Part shown: positions 54,833-63,977 of the stretch, piece by piece
How the letters are laid out: each line of letters opens with the position of its first letter
Numbering within the stretch: position 1 is the stretch's first letter
Assembly: GCA_013214545.1 (NCBI GenBank)
Contig: JABSQB010000012.1
Coordinates: 1 to 64,000, forward strand
DNA: 64,000 nucleotides
Reading direction: 5' to 3'
Source of the DNA: Henriciella sp.
GTDB taxonomy: Bacteria > Pseudomonadota > Alphaproteobacteria > Caulobacterales > Hyphomonadaceae
Made by a program: the position numbers and the translations under genes
Notes under the pieces: generated by a model
What the model was told of the DNA's origin: nothing
The model's database searches: none
What the model saw: only the letters and a program-made list of their open reading frames with translations

Positions 54833-55545
54833 GCAGTCTTAGGCTCGCGCAGGTGCTTCAGCGTGTACGGCACGTTCGCGGCACCAAAGATGAAGGTGAT
54901 GACCATATTGCCGAGCTTCCAATTCGCCCAGACATCCTCGGCATCGCGGGATCCGAAGGTCAGGCCGAGAAACTCATAGCTTCCGGCCGGCGCGATCGTT
55001 GCGCCCAGCACTCTCAGAGGCTCCTCGAAGCCCGGGGCGAAATAGCGCCACAGGAACTCGTTCCAGATCGCCATAGCGACAAAGAACAGACCCCAGCGAA
55101 TGGCTAGCGTACGCCAGGCAAAATCGGGGAGGTCGAACACTTTGTCGAACATCACCTTCCAGATATTGTGCCCCATGGCGAGACTGCCGAAGATGATGCC
55201 GGCCAGGAACAATTGCTGGATCGTCGGTTTGATGAACAGGAAGGATTTTTCCTGCAGCACAATGCCGAGCAATCCAAAGCCACCCACGATCGTCGCCGTA
55301 AACACCAGGAAGAGTGGGACGTCTTCGCCGCGCCGCAGATAATTGCTAACCGCCCATAGCGTGGCAACGATCAGGACCCCTGTCGCCCAGTAAAGCGCCG
55401 TATCCGGACTGGCCCAGGTGTCATTTATCGTGACGTTGCGCATCACATTATAGACGAGGATAAATCCAATCACAGGGACAAGGTCGCCCCAGATCTGATT
55501 GGCCTTGTCGGCGGCCGTGCCAAGATCATTGTTCTGTTCGGTCAT
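54829..55545 (-). CDS. Septation protein IspZ/YciB family
   Basis: A 238-residue inner-membrane protein with about six helices and the IspZ/YciB features: WGDLVPVIGFILVYN, FLVFTATIVGGFGLLGIVLQEKSFLFIKPTIQQLFLAGIIFG, and WRTLAIRWGLFFVAMAIWNEFLW. It is linked to cell-envelope and septation in other bacteria. Stand-alone. Confidence 0.92.
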   Translation of the reverse strand: MTEQNNDLGTAADKANQIWGDLVPVIGFILVYNVMRNVTINDTWASPDTALYWATGVLIVATLWAVSNYLRRGEDVPLFLVFTATIVGGFGLLGIVLQEKSFLFIKPTIQQLFLAGIIFGSLAMGHNIWKVMFDKVFDLPDFAWRTLAIRWGLFFVAMAIWNEFLWRYFAPGFEEPLRVLGATIAPAGSYEFLGLTFGSRDAEDVWANWKLGNMVITFIFGAANVPYTLKHLREPKTA

Positions 55546-55624
55546 GTGTGAGTCTACGCTGCAGCGCGCCCTTTGGATGCCTGTCTGGTGCTCACAAAGC
55601 CGTGTGCGGGCTTAGCGTCAAGCG

Positions 55625-56494
55625 CTAAGGCGCAAACTCCAGCATCATCAGACCGACAGCGAGCACGGACGCAGCTGCAACGCGCCGCGGCCCGAACGCT
55701 TCTTTCAGGAAAACCGCTCCAAAGATCGCCCCGAACACAACCGAGGTTTCCCGGATCGCCGTGACGTTCGCGGCATCTGATAGCGTGAACGCCCACAGGG
55801 CTGCGCCGTAAGATACCGTTCCGAGCAGGCCGCCAATCGTTCCATCACGGATCTGCGGCGCGATATTCGCCCAGACCTGGCCGCGCCGGATCCAGAACAT
55901 CGCTGCGGTGATGCCAATCCAGTCGAGTAGGAACAGCCAGACGACGAATGTGAACACTGTCTCGGCGTCCGCCGCGAGGCGCGTACCATTGGCATCGGCG
56001 ACGGAATAGAAGGCGATGCCGAGCGCCGTGACCACAGCCCAGAAAAGCGCTGCCTGTTTGATCGGCGGATGTTTTGCGCCTTTCTGTTCTGGCATCGCGA
56101 AAACGATCAGTGCAGCGGTCGCCATCAGCAGGCCGACCCATCCGAGCGCGCTCGGGCTCTCATTCAGCGCAAAGGTGGCCGTAACCGCCGTCAACAAAGG
56201 CGCCAGCCCGCGCATCACTGGGAAGACCAGAGATAAGTCGCCGCGATGCAGCGCCCGGATCATTGCGAACTGATAGAACCAGTGAACCACGACTGAAATG
56301 CCCAGCGCGCCCCAAACCGTCGCGGTCGGCATCGGGACAAACGGGATGAATGGCACGACGCTCAAGGCCATGGCGATCGAGACGATCATTCGCGTCGAGA
56401 GCACATCACCGCCGCGCTTCACGAACAGGTTCGTCGCCGCCACCGTGATCGCGGACAGAAGGCACAGGAATATCGGGAACGCGCTGGAACTCAT
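55625..56494 (-). CDS. EamA-family (DMT) transporter
   Basis: A 289-residue protein with ten helices in two EamA repeats; the second ends with RETSVVFGAIFGAVFLKEAFGPRRVAAASVLAVGLMML. It is a different subfamily from the DMT transporter at 18360. Substrate unknown. It lies 50 nt upstream of the Nfu-type gene's stop. Confidence 0.87.
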   Translation of the reverse strand: MSSSAFPIFLCLLSAITVAATNLFVKRGGDVLSTRMIVSIAMALSVVPFIPFVPMPTATVWGALGISVVVHWFYQFAMIRALHRGDLSLVFPVMRGLAPLLTAVTATFALNESPSALGWVGLLMATAALIVFAMPEQKGAKHPPIKQAALFWAVVTALGIAFYSVADANGTRLAADAETVFTFVVWLFLLDWIGITAAMFWIRRGQVWANIAPQIRDGTIGGLLGTVSYGAALWAFTLSDAANVTAIRETSVVFGAIFGAVFLKEAFGPRRVAAASVLAVGLMMLEFAP

Positions 56495-56544
56495 TCCGCC
56501 GCCTCGCGCATCGGAGGCGGGGAAGTCAAGTTATAGCGGCTATG

Positions 56545-57132
56545 CTAAAGCGCGGCCTCGACCGCGGTGACCTCCGGAACATAGGCTTTGAGCATGTTCT
56601 CAATGCCTTGTTTCAGCGTGAAGGTAGAGGATGGGCAACCGGCGCAGGCGCCGCGCATCGACAAATGGACAATGCCGGATTCAGGCTCAAACCGGTGGAA
56701 GACAATATCACCACCATCCTGAGCCACAGCCGGGCGGACCCGGGTCTCGATCAGCTCGATGATCTCGCCGACAATTTCGGCCGCGTCGCCTTCATAGTCG
56801 TCGGCAGAGCCGCCAGTTTCGCTTTCGGCTTGAGATGAGGCATCCGTGCTCATAACTGGCAAACCAGCCACAAAATGATCCATGATCGCGGCGAGCGCCA
56901 TCGGGCGGACATGTTTCCAATCGAAGTCTGCGTCCTTGGTCAGAGAGATGAAATCGCTGCCGAGGAAGACCCGAACGACACCTTGCACGCCGAACAGGTT
57001 TTGCGCCAGCGGGCTCGTTCCTGCCTCTTCAATCGCGGCGAAATCATAAGGCCCGGTATCGCCAGTGACGGGCTGGCCTGGCAGGAATTTCAGTGTGTCT
57101 GGATTTGGTGTCGGTTCGGTTTGAATAAACAT
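56545..57132 (-). CDS. NifU-family Fe-S scaffold/carrier (NfuA/NFU1-like)
   Basis: A 195-residue protein with the N-terminal Nfu domain (FIQTEPTPNPDTLKFLPG) and the C-terminal NifU-like domain with the cluster-binding CxxC in GACAGCPSS. It delivers Fe-S clusters. I start at MFIQTEP (57132), the usual start for NFU1-type proteins. Confidence 0.95.
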   Translation of the reverse strand: MFIQTEPTPNPDTLKFLPGQPVTGDTGPYDFAAIEEAGTSPLAQNLFGVQGVVRVFLGSDFISLTKDADFDWKHVRPMALAAIMDHFVAGLPVMSTDASSQAESETGGSADDYEGDAAEIVGEIIELIETRVRPAVAQDGGDIVFHRFEPESGIVHLSMRGACAGCPSSTFTLKQGIENMLKAYVPEVTAVEAAL

Positions 57133-57218
57133 GGGGCCTCGCAGGCCTTTCATTCAGCTTTGATCAGCCTCTTAAATGAGCGACATAGCCCGAATTTCAA
57201 GGTTGCAGACTGACTGCT

Positions 57219-58271
57219 CTATTCGGACGCATCAGCGACAGCGAGCGTCTCCGCTTCCTGCGCTTGCAGGACAGTGATGAAATCAGCCGTCGCAGTTTCG
57301 ATCTCGGTCAGATAGTACATCATCGCAGCCGGATGGTCAGCCAGGATGGAGCCGGTTCCAGCCTGGCTTGAGACGAACATCGGGTTGAACGTCGCCGCCC
57401 GGCGCCAGGCAAACAGCGCGCGGTCGCGGGCCTCAGCTGCAGCGCGGGTGCGCACAAGCTCAGGCTCCTGGATCAAGGATGACATCATCAATTGAGAGGC
57501 CACTTGGGCATAAGCCCGCGTATTGTAGACCGCTTCAATATCCGCGCGGGAGGCTGGCCAGGCTTCAGCGCGATCGACATGCGTGCGTAGGCGCGCTTTG
57601 GAATCAGCGGCCCAGCTTTTGTAGAGGTTAAGCTCATCGACCATGATGCCGAGCCCTTTAGGCTGCGCAGCCAGTCCGCGCGACAGACGGCCTTCATAGC
57701 TCTGTAGAGCCTCCGCGGCGGCGTTCAGGCGCGGCACAGCTTCAGCTTCCTGAGATGGCACCAGCAGGCGCGCTGCAGCGAGCAGATCGGAATCTGGCAC
57801 GCCTTGTTCACGCGATGCGTGTTCGGAGGCCAGGAGCGTGAATTCAGAGAGCGCGCCGGTCACGCCTTCCTGCCAGGCAGGCAGGGCTGTGAGACGTGCC
57901 TGAGGGTGCCACCAGGACCGATCGGCAGCCCACCCAGCGACGGTCAGTTCACGACCGAGCAGTGTCATCGCGGTGCCTGTATCGTTCGAATACCATGGCG
58001 CCGCCGAAGACAGAATGACAGCGCTCGAATCGACCTTGTGTCCGAGAACCGTCATCGCCGGGTAGCCGCCAACAAGGATCAGAACGAGGCCGAGTTTTGC
58101 TGTGCCAATGATGCGCCGCCAGAAGCGACCAATCGCAGCCGCAAGCGGACTTGGCTCTGCGTCATCAAGATAAGCTTCGGAAATGTCGGCTCCCAAAAGA
58201 GTGACAACGGGCTTACCGTCATCATTGTGGGCTTCAATATATTCTACGGGGAGCTTCTCAGCCGCTTTCAT
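57219..58271 (-). CDS. DUF2333-like membrane-anchored protein
   Basis: About 350 residues: an acidic N-terminus, one membrane helix (about residues 57-77), then a helical periplasmic domain. The patterns WYSNDTGTAMTLLGRELTV, LQSYEGRLSRGLAA and KGLGIMVDELN are consistent with DUF2333, but the match is moderate. Function unknown. The start is set at MKAAEKLP, which follows the frame's GTGAAG. No partner gene is adjacent. Confidence 0.68.
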   Translation of the reverse strand: MKAAEKLPVEYIEAHNDDGKPVVTLLGADISEAYLDDAEPSPLAAAIGRFWRRIIGTAKLGLVLILVGGYPAMTVLGHKVDSSAVILSSAAPWYSNDTGTAMTLLGRELTVAGWAADRSWWHPQARLTALPAWQEGVTGALSEFTLLASEHASREQGVPDSDLLAAARLLVPSQEAEAVPRLNAAAEALQSYEGRLSRGLAAQPKGLGIMVDELNLYKSWAADSKARLRTHVDRAEAWPASRADIEAVYNTRAYAQVASQLMMSSLIQEPELVRTRAAAEARDRALFAWRRAATFNPMFVSSQAGTGSILADHPAAMMYYLTEIETATADFITVLQAQEAETLAVADASE

Positions 58272-58417
58272 AGGTACTTCACTCGCAACATGTGTTGATT
58301 GAGCCACATGACGCAATAAATGCGCCGTTTACAAGTGATTAAGACTTAAAGTTTGGCAAGAGTAAGTCCGTGCGCTGAATTTATGCAGGAATCCGCTGCA
58401 GAAATTACAGTTAACGC

Positions 58418-59533
58418 CTATTCGACCAAGCGACTTGGATCAACGATTACCGGAGCGCTCGCCACTTCAACTGTGTCATCTTCAACCAGTTTGCCCACGC
58501 CGCCTTCTCGCCGTTCGTAAGCGGCAACAAGAGACATGTAAGGCGGCACGTGGATGATGCCCTCACCCTCAACAGGAGCCTTGATCTCGAAGTGAAGGTG
58601 GTAGGTGGTTGGCGTCCCTCCAAAGTCGTTTGAGACAAGACCGATCACATCCCCGGCCTTAACTGTATCCATGGCGGAAACGCGTAGGCGACGCATGTTC
58701 AAGTGGATGTATGTGTAGATGTTGCCAGTCTCAGTGCCTTTCAGCTGCAGTGAATAGGATCCGATATATTGAATTATACCATCCTCAACAGCGACTACTT
58801 CGTGTAATCCGCGGTCACGAATCGCTTGCGAACGCATGACTAAACACTCTTCTGCAGTTCCCGTGCGCAAGTCTTGCCCTTGGTGAACTTTATTGGTCGA
58901 ACAGAGCGGCGTGTTCCGGTTGGATGTTCGCGTCTCACAAAAATTGTCGCGCCAGGGCATGCTGTAGTTTTCAGGATTGCACTGATCTCCACCAATCGCA
59001 CCGCCGAACCGATAAACTTGGGAATTGAGATATGTCGGCGCAGACTTAATGGGGAAGACCATGTCTGGGACATAAATCGTATAGTCGTCGCGACCGAATC
59101 CGGTACCCGGAATCAAATCGCCTGGTGCGTAATACTCGAATTTGACTGGTAAAGGCGGCGGAGGAGGTGGCGGTGAAACAACCGGATCATCTTCGACATC
59201 AGTCTCTACATCCGACTCGGTTTCTGTGTCGGAATCCGTATCGGTCTCTGTTGGCGGTTCTTCATCGGTTACTGGGTCATCCACCGGTGATTCAGGCACC
59301 TCGACTAGATCATCAGCAGTAAGGTCTTCGACCTCGGTTTCGTCGACCGGTGATTCAGCGTCGGTGTTTTCCTCGTTCCAGGGATCATCAACGGGCTCTG
59401 TAGGCGGTGGTGGTCCAGGCGCACCGTCCGGTATGACGGGCCTTGGCTCTTCTTCATACCCAGGCAAGCGAACAACGTCGCAAGCAGACAAGGCGATCGC
59501 CGAGACTGCAATTAGTGCCCATTTTCTGGTCAT
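58418..59533 (-). CDS. M23/LytM-family peptidase lipoprotein
   Basis: A 371-residue lipoprotein (lipobox LSAC, Cys18). Residues about 25-130 are a Pro/Asp/Glu/Thr-rich linker with a seven-proline run. The C-terminal region is a LytM domain with zinc ligands in VHQGQDLR (HxxxD) and YHLHFEI (HxH), so it may be an active peptidoglycan endopeptidase. It is the last of four lipoprotein genes in the operon starting at 62945; its ATG overlaps the previous stop by 1 nt (TAATG). Confidence 0.9.
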   Translation of the reverse strand: MTRKWALIAVSAIALSACDVVRLPGYEEEPRPVIPDGAPGPPPPTEPVDDPWNEENTDAESPVDETEVEDLTADDLVEVPESPVDDPVTDEEPPTETDTDSDTETESDVETDVEDDPVVSPPPPPPPLPVKFEYYAPGDLIPGTGFGRDDYTIYVPDMVFPIKSAPTYLNSQVYRFGGAIGGDQCNPENYSMPWRDNFCETRTSNRNTPLCSTNKVHQGQDLRTGTAEECLVMRSQAIRDRGLHEVVAVEDGIIQYIGSYSLQLKGTETGNIYTYIHLNMRRLRVSAMDTVKAGDVIGLVSNDFGGTPTTYHLHFEIKAPVEGEGIIHVPPYMSLVAAYERREGGVGKLVEDDTVEVASAPVIVDPSRLVE

Positions 59534-60183
59534 TATCTCGTCCCCGCAATTAGTAGTTTCTCTACATCAACCAGCGCTTCTTCCTCCGTCACACAGCTGC
59601 CCTTTGCAGGTGTTTCCGGATCCTTACACATAAACTCGACCAGATAGGAGGCACCATAGCGACTAAACGACACCTGTGCGCCGGTCAGCGTTTCCTCAAA
59701 CTTGAGTTCTGAGTCTCTAACTGTACCAACCTCGCCGGGCCGCACCACCAGTCGGTCCGTGCCATTGATGATCATGTCATAGATCTCGCCTTTGCGGACC
59801 GCAAAATAGCCATCGGCCGTTGGGCGGAAATCGAGGCTGCTTTCACCGGTCGAGGCGATAGTCACCGGCTCGTCCGGCAACAGGACCGGCACCGCGGGGG
59901 AGCCAACGCTAGCGACCTGAACCATGCCATTGTCATCCGAATCGCGTGACGCAAAATCCTGGCGCGCCTGGGTCCAGTCAATCGTCGCGGTTTTCGTCTC
60001 AGCCGTGTTTCCGGCTGAGGAGACTTGTACCAGCTCTGTCGATGGCGGCGTCGATTCGGCTTGCTCGATGATCTCTGCTTCGGCTGGCGGCGGAGAATCG
60101 TTTTCTGCCGAAGGCACGCGGACCAGGGGTCCGCAGGATGCGAGCGCGAAGCCGCAAATGGCTGGCAAAATCAATACACGCAT
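59533..60183 (-). CDS. Hypothetical lipoprotein in the protease operon
   Basis: A 216-residue lipoprotein (lipobox LASC, Cys17). A Ser/Pro/Glu-rich spacer precedes a beta-rich domain (about residues 95-200) with phrases like FRPTADGYFAVRKGEIYDMIING and a single Cys pair (FMCKDP, GSCVTEEEA). Unknown family. It starts 3 nt after the propeptide-like gene. Confidence 0.75.
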   Translation of the reverse strand: MRVLILPAICGFALASCGPLVRVPSAENDSPPPAEAEIIEQAESTPPSTELVQVSSAGNTAETKTATIDWTQARQDFASRDSDDNGMVQVASVGSPAVPVLLPDEPVTIASTGESSLDFRPTADGYFAVRKGEIYDMIINGTDRLVVRPGEVGTVRDSELKFEETLTGAQVSFSRYGASYLVEFMCKDPETPAKGSCVTEEEALVDVEKLLIAGTR

Positions 60184-60186
60184 GTC

Positions 60187-60678
60187 TTATTTCCCCTCAT
60201 AGGTCGACGCGACGGAGTCGACTTCAGCATAAGCAAGATTGTCCATAGTTTCGAGCGCCGCAATCACATCCGACACTGAACGACGCGCCGGATCGTCTTG
60301 AGGCAAGGCCAGGATCAATTCACCGGAATAGCTCGCGCGGACCAATTGCAAGCCCTGCAATTGAGGATGCGATGTTGCCCATCTCTGGAACGTCGCCCGC
60401 GTGCCTGCCTCATCGCGGCGGAAGTTCCGATAGACCGGAGTGAGCGCCGGCTCATCGTTAAAGCGGACAATGAAGGTTGCAGCGGGCGCCAGCACAGGTG
60501 TGGCCTGCGCCTTCACTATTTGCGCCGCCTCGATCTGGCTATTGGTCCATTGCGGGAAAAAGGTGAGAGACTCTGCTTTCTGCGTGAACGCCATACAGCC
60601 CGTCAGACTGAGCATGCATAAAAGTGCGGTTAGACCCATTTGACCGCCATAATGCGGCAGGTGTTGCGTTCTCTGCAT
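60187..60678 (-). CDS. Subtilase-propeptide-like lipoprotein
   Basis: About 163 residues with lipobox LTGC. The mature half has a compact alpha/beta layout ATFIVRFNDEPALTPVYRNF ... LQLVRASYSGELILALP ... VIAALETMDNLAYAEVDSVAS. This is the fold order of I9-type protease propeptides (strand with FIVRF, helix, strand, end at VEVD-like). The next gene upstream is an S8 protease, so a dedicated inhibitor or chaperone is likely by inference. Start choice between 60678 and 60699 is open. Confidence 0.65.
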   Translation of the reverse strand: MQRTQHLPHYGGQMGLTALLCMLSLTGCMAFTQKAESLTFFPQWTNSQIEAAQIVKAQATPVLAPAATFIVRFNDEPALTPVYRNFRRDEAGTRATFQRWATSHPQLQGLQLVRASYSGELILALPQDDPARRSVSDVIAALETMDNLAYAEVDSVASTYEGK

Positions 60679-60698
60679 CAGATTACCCTCTTCTCCCA

Positions 60699-62945
60699 TC
60701 AATCCCCCAGTGTGACATCGGCCAGATTAAGCAGACCTGAACCGCATGGCCGTAGGCACATATCCGGATCATCCAGCGTCGGGACCGCGCCCGGGAACTG
60801 CGCACACAGCCCTGTGCACTGGTTCTCAGGGATAGACCGGGTGCCGGCGAGCAGCGTCGAAACGAGCTGGTCAGATGTCATGTCTGGTCGCTTCGACTTG
60901 ATCAGGGCAAGCGCCGCCGCCACGTGCGGGCTGGCCATGCTGGTGCCTTGCTCATAGGCGTAATAACAGGTTGAAACGGCTTCTCCGGTGAGCGGGTCGG
61001 CGCAGTTTTCAGCGGTCTTGGTCGACAGTACGCCATCCGGATTACCGTCGCCATCATCATCCCGCGTCAGGTCGCCGCCGGGTGCCAGCACATCGACAGC
61101 CGAACCGTAATTTGAATAGGGCGCGAGAAATCCGCGGGCATCTCCGCCAGCGACCGTCACAACATTCTGGCAGCCCGCTGGGGCAAAGAACTCTGTTGGT
61201 ACGCTCTTATTGCCGGCCGCGACAACCACAACAACGCCCTGCGATGTGACGGAGTTGATCGCGTCCTGCATCGAGGCTGGGCAGGTTTTGAACAGACCAA
61301 GCGACAGATTGATGATGTCGGCGGGGTTTTCGTTCCAGACTTCTTCGCCAAGCTCATTGAATTCCGGGATTGTGCCCGCAGCCCAGCGGATCGCGTCATT
61401 GATATCAGACAGCTTGCCGCCGCATTTGCCGAGCGCGCGGACCGGCACGACTTTGACGTTCCAGGCCCCGCCAGCGACACCATCTGCATTATTGGTCGCC
61501 GCGGCGCCGATAATGCCAGCGACATGCGTGCCGTGATAGGTGTTCGACAATACTCCGGCCTCAGGACAGATATCGCCTGGATCATTCGGGTCAGCGTCAC
61601 GGCCATTGCCATCATTGGCGACATCCAGATCGCTCACCATATCCCAGCCCGCGACAACATTGACGGAGCTTTGAATATCCGGGTGGTCCATTTGCAGGCC
61701 GGTATCGACCACCGCGACCACAACATCAGACGAGCCCTGACTTTCCTGTTCATTCCAGAAATCGACAAAGCCTGCGCCGCCTGCAGATTCACCGTCGCCA
61801 GTACCCTGGCTCTTATAGTGCCATTGCAGATCAAACAGCGGATCATTTGGGGTGATCAGAGACGGGGTTTCTTCGCCGCCTGGCAGGCGGATCATCTGAT
61901 GCTCGTAGAGCCAGTCTTTCTCGACATACTCAAACTCACCCGAGGCTTTCAGGTCCTGGATCACGCATTCCATGGCAACCAGCGGATTGGTATTAGAGCG
62001 CTGGGCGGCAACCTCATCGCACTGCACCCCGTTTTCAAGCGCAATGCGGCCTTGCTGGAGGACCGCCTCACTAAAACTGGTGGGGTTGAGCGCGTCGGAG
62101 CCAATCTCGATGACCATCTGACCAGAGCGGGAGCGCTGAATGCTGGCCGCCACCTTGAACTTCGTTGCGGCCTGGATCATGCGCTCTTCGGCAACCAATT
62201 GCCTTTGCAGCGCGGCATTCGGTTGGATCAGGGCCCGTTGAGCCACCTTTGGATCAAGTTTCGGCAGCTGCGCCATGCGCTCTTCTGGCGTAGCAGGCAG
62301 CTGAATCGCCAGAGACCGTGAACGGACGACCGGCTCGCGGGTGATGCCGCGCTCATAGCGCTTCTGATCGACGGTTTCCTTTAGAGGCGCGCGGGTGAGG
62401 GCTTTTTCCTGGGTCCCGACTACGCCTGACCGCGTGCGGCTTTCCGGGTCGACAACCGTAATCGATCGTTTCTTCGATTGCGGCAGCTCGATGCGGCGGA
62501 TGACCTCCGGGTCGACGACGGCGCGCTCCAGCGTTTGCTCATCCGGCACGATAATCTTGGCCTCGGCCTGATCATCGACCACAACATCGAGGGCCATTTC
62601 CGGCTGCGCCATAACCGCAGAGAGTTCCACCGATTCCGGCAGTGCCGCTGGCTTGGCGACGATGGAACCAATGACAAAGCGCGCGCGCTCATCGCCTCTC
62701 ACAGTCGTGGTGGTGCGGTCGAGAATGGTGCCCGCAAAGGCGCGCGCCTCGACCGGCACGGCGGCGTACCGCGCTGAATCTGAATTGGTCACATCTTCGC
62801 CGCCAAGCTGACCGAGCACGGCCTCACCAAGGCCGCCCGCGCGGTCAATACGCTCTTGCTGGCGATCACATGCGCCCAGTCCGAGCAGTGTTAATGCGGT
62901 GGCTGTGAAGGCTGCGTGTTTCGCCCATTTTGCTGTTCTGGCCAT
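60699..62945 (-). CDS. S8 (subtilisin-like) serine protease lipoprotein
   Basis: A 748-residue lipoprotein (Cys26). Residues about 30-265 are a long N-terminal region of repeated Val/Pro/Arg phrases, 265-350 a propeptide-like domain ending in EFEYVEKDWLYE, and 365-748 the catalytic domain with Asp414 (AVVDTGLQ), His471 (HGTHVAGIIG), Asn579 (AAGN) and Ser669 (GTSMASPHVA). It should cleave proteins at the cell surface or periplasm. First gene of a four-lipoprotein operon. Confidence 0.95.
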   Translation of the reverse strand: MARTAKWAKHAAFTATALTLLGLGACDRQQERIDRAGGLGEAVLGQLGGEDVTNSDSARYAAVPVEARAFAGTILDRTTTTVRGDERARFVIGSIVAKPAALPESVELSAVMAQPEMALDVVVDDQAEAKIIVPDEQTLERAVVDPEVIRRIELPQSKKRSITVVDPESRTRSGVVGTQEKALTRAPLKETVDQKRYERGITREPVVRSRSLAIQLPATPEERMAQLPKLDPKVAQRALIQPNAALQRQLVAEERMIQAATKFKVAASIQRSRSGQMVIEIGSDALNPTSFSEAVLQQGRIALENGVQCDEVAAQRSNTNPLVAMECVIQDLKASGEFEYVEKDWLYEHQMIRLPGGEETPSLITPNDPLFDLQWHYKSQGTGDGESAGGAGFVDFWNEQESQGSSDVVVAVVDTGLQMDHPDIQSSVNVVAGWDMVSDLDVANDGNGRDADPNDPGDICPEAGVLSNTYHGTHVAGIIGAAATNNADGVAGGAWNVKVVPVRALGKCGGKLSDINDAIRWAAGTIPEFNELGEEVWNENPADIINLSLGLFKTCPASMQDAINSVTSQGVVVVVAAGNKSVPTEFFAPAGCQNVVTVAGGDARGFLAPYSNYGSAVDVLAPGGDLTRDDDGDGNPDGVLSTKTAENCADPLTGEAVSTCYYAYEQGTSMASPHVAAALALIKSKRPDMTSDQLVSTLLAGTRSIPENQCTGLCAQFPGAVPTLDDPDMCLRPCGSGLLNLADVTLGD

Positions 62946-63017
62946 GGAACTCGTCCCCTAATCTACACAGTGGATCGGGCATATCTTAACCATATGTCAA
63001 TCTCATGGCGAGCGAAA

Positions 63018-63977
63018 TCAGTCGAGCGCGCCGAGCGCTTTCCCGACCACTTGGCCTGCTTCTTCAATCGCCTTGCGGGCCGGTTTGGACACCGCCGTCA
63101 TGTTCATAAAGCCATGCACCATGCCTGGATGTTCCTTGGTCGTCACAGGAACTCCATGCGCGGCGAGCTTGGCGGCATAGGCCTTGCCTTCGTCCTTCAG
63201 CGGATCCCAGCCGCACAAGACCATGTGGGTCGGCGACAGTCCCGCAAAGTCCTCATCCGGGGCGAGAAGCGGTGAAACACGCGGGTCCATGCGGTCCGTC
63301 TCTTTGGCGACATAGGCATCGCGAAAATAGTCGAACAGGTTTGGCGAAATGAAAAACCCGCCTTCTTGAAACGTCATCTTCTTGGCGCGGATATCGACAA
63401 ACTGCACCAGCGGATAAAGCAATAATTGGAAGGCAGGCATCAGCGCCCCCGTGCGCGCGGTTTCCTGTGCGATGAAGGCCGAGAGATTGCCGCCTGCACT
63501 ATCGCCCGCAACCGCGATCCGGTCCGGATCAAAGCCGAGAATATTGTTGCGATCCGTCGCCCAGTTCCACGCGGCCATGGCATCGTCATGTGCAGTCGGA
63601 AATCTATGTTCTGGCGCCAGTCGATAATCCACGGACAGAACGCGGCAACGCGAACTCGCGGCGAGCCGGCGACACATCACATCGTGCGTGTCGAGATCGC
63701 CCAGAACAAACCCGCCGCCATGAAAGAAAATGATCGCAGGCGCGGGCGTGATGCCGGCGGCGAGCGGGACGTACAATCGAGCTTTCAAGGGCCCGTCGGC
63801 TCCATCAACCACAAGGTTCGACATCTCCGCCAAATCCGGCAAATCGCGTTCGACCGAGCGACTGGCACGATAGAATGCGTTGCGCAGGCCCTCTGTCGAG
63901 CCTTTCCAGTCCATGCCGGAAAAGTCCGGCATTTTGAACTTGTCCATGAAGGATTTCAGGGTGTCATCAATCGCCAT
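63018..63977 (-). CDS. Alpha/beta hydrolase of the hormone-sensitive-lipase family
   Basis: A 319-residue hydrolase/esterase. The oxyanion motif IIFFHGGGFVLGD and the nucleophile motif AGDSAGGNLSA (Ser about 165) mark HSL-type (family IV) esterases; a His near the end is in GMVHGFMNM. It is likely cytoplasmic and acts on short or medium esters. The start at 63977 is within the window. Confidence 0.93.
   Translation of the reverse strand: MAIDDTLKSFMDKFKMPDFSGMDWKGSTEGLRNAFYRASRSVERDLPDLAEMSNLVVDGADGPLKARLYVPLAAGITPAPAIIFFHGGGFVLGDLDTHDVMCRRLAASSRCRVLSVDYRLAPEHRFPTAHDDAMAAWNWATDRNNILGFDPDRIAVAGDSAGGNLSAFIAQETARTGALMPAFQLLLYPLVQFVDIRAKKMTFQEGGFFISPNLFDYFRDAYVAKETDRMDPRVSPLLAPDEDFAGLSPTHMVLCGWDPLKDEGKAYAAKLAAHGVPVTTKEHPGMVHGFMNMTAVSKPARKAIEEAGQVVGKALGALD

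Noticed and set aside
62960-63017. CtrA-like site before the S8 protease operon (TTAA-N7-TCAA)
   Set aside because: One half-site is mismatched and the position is not compelling.
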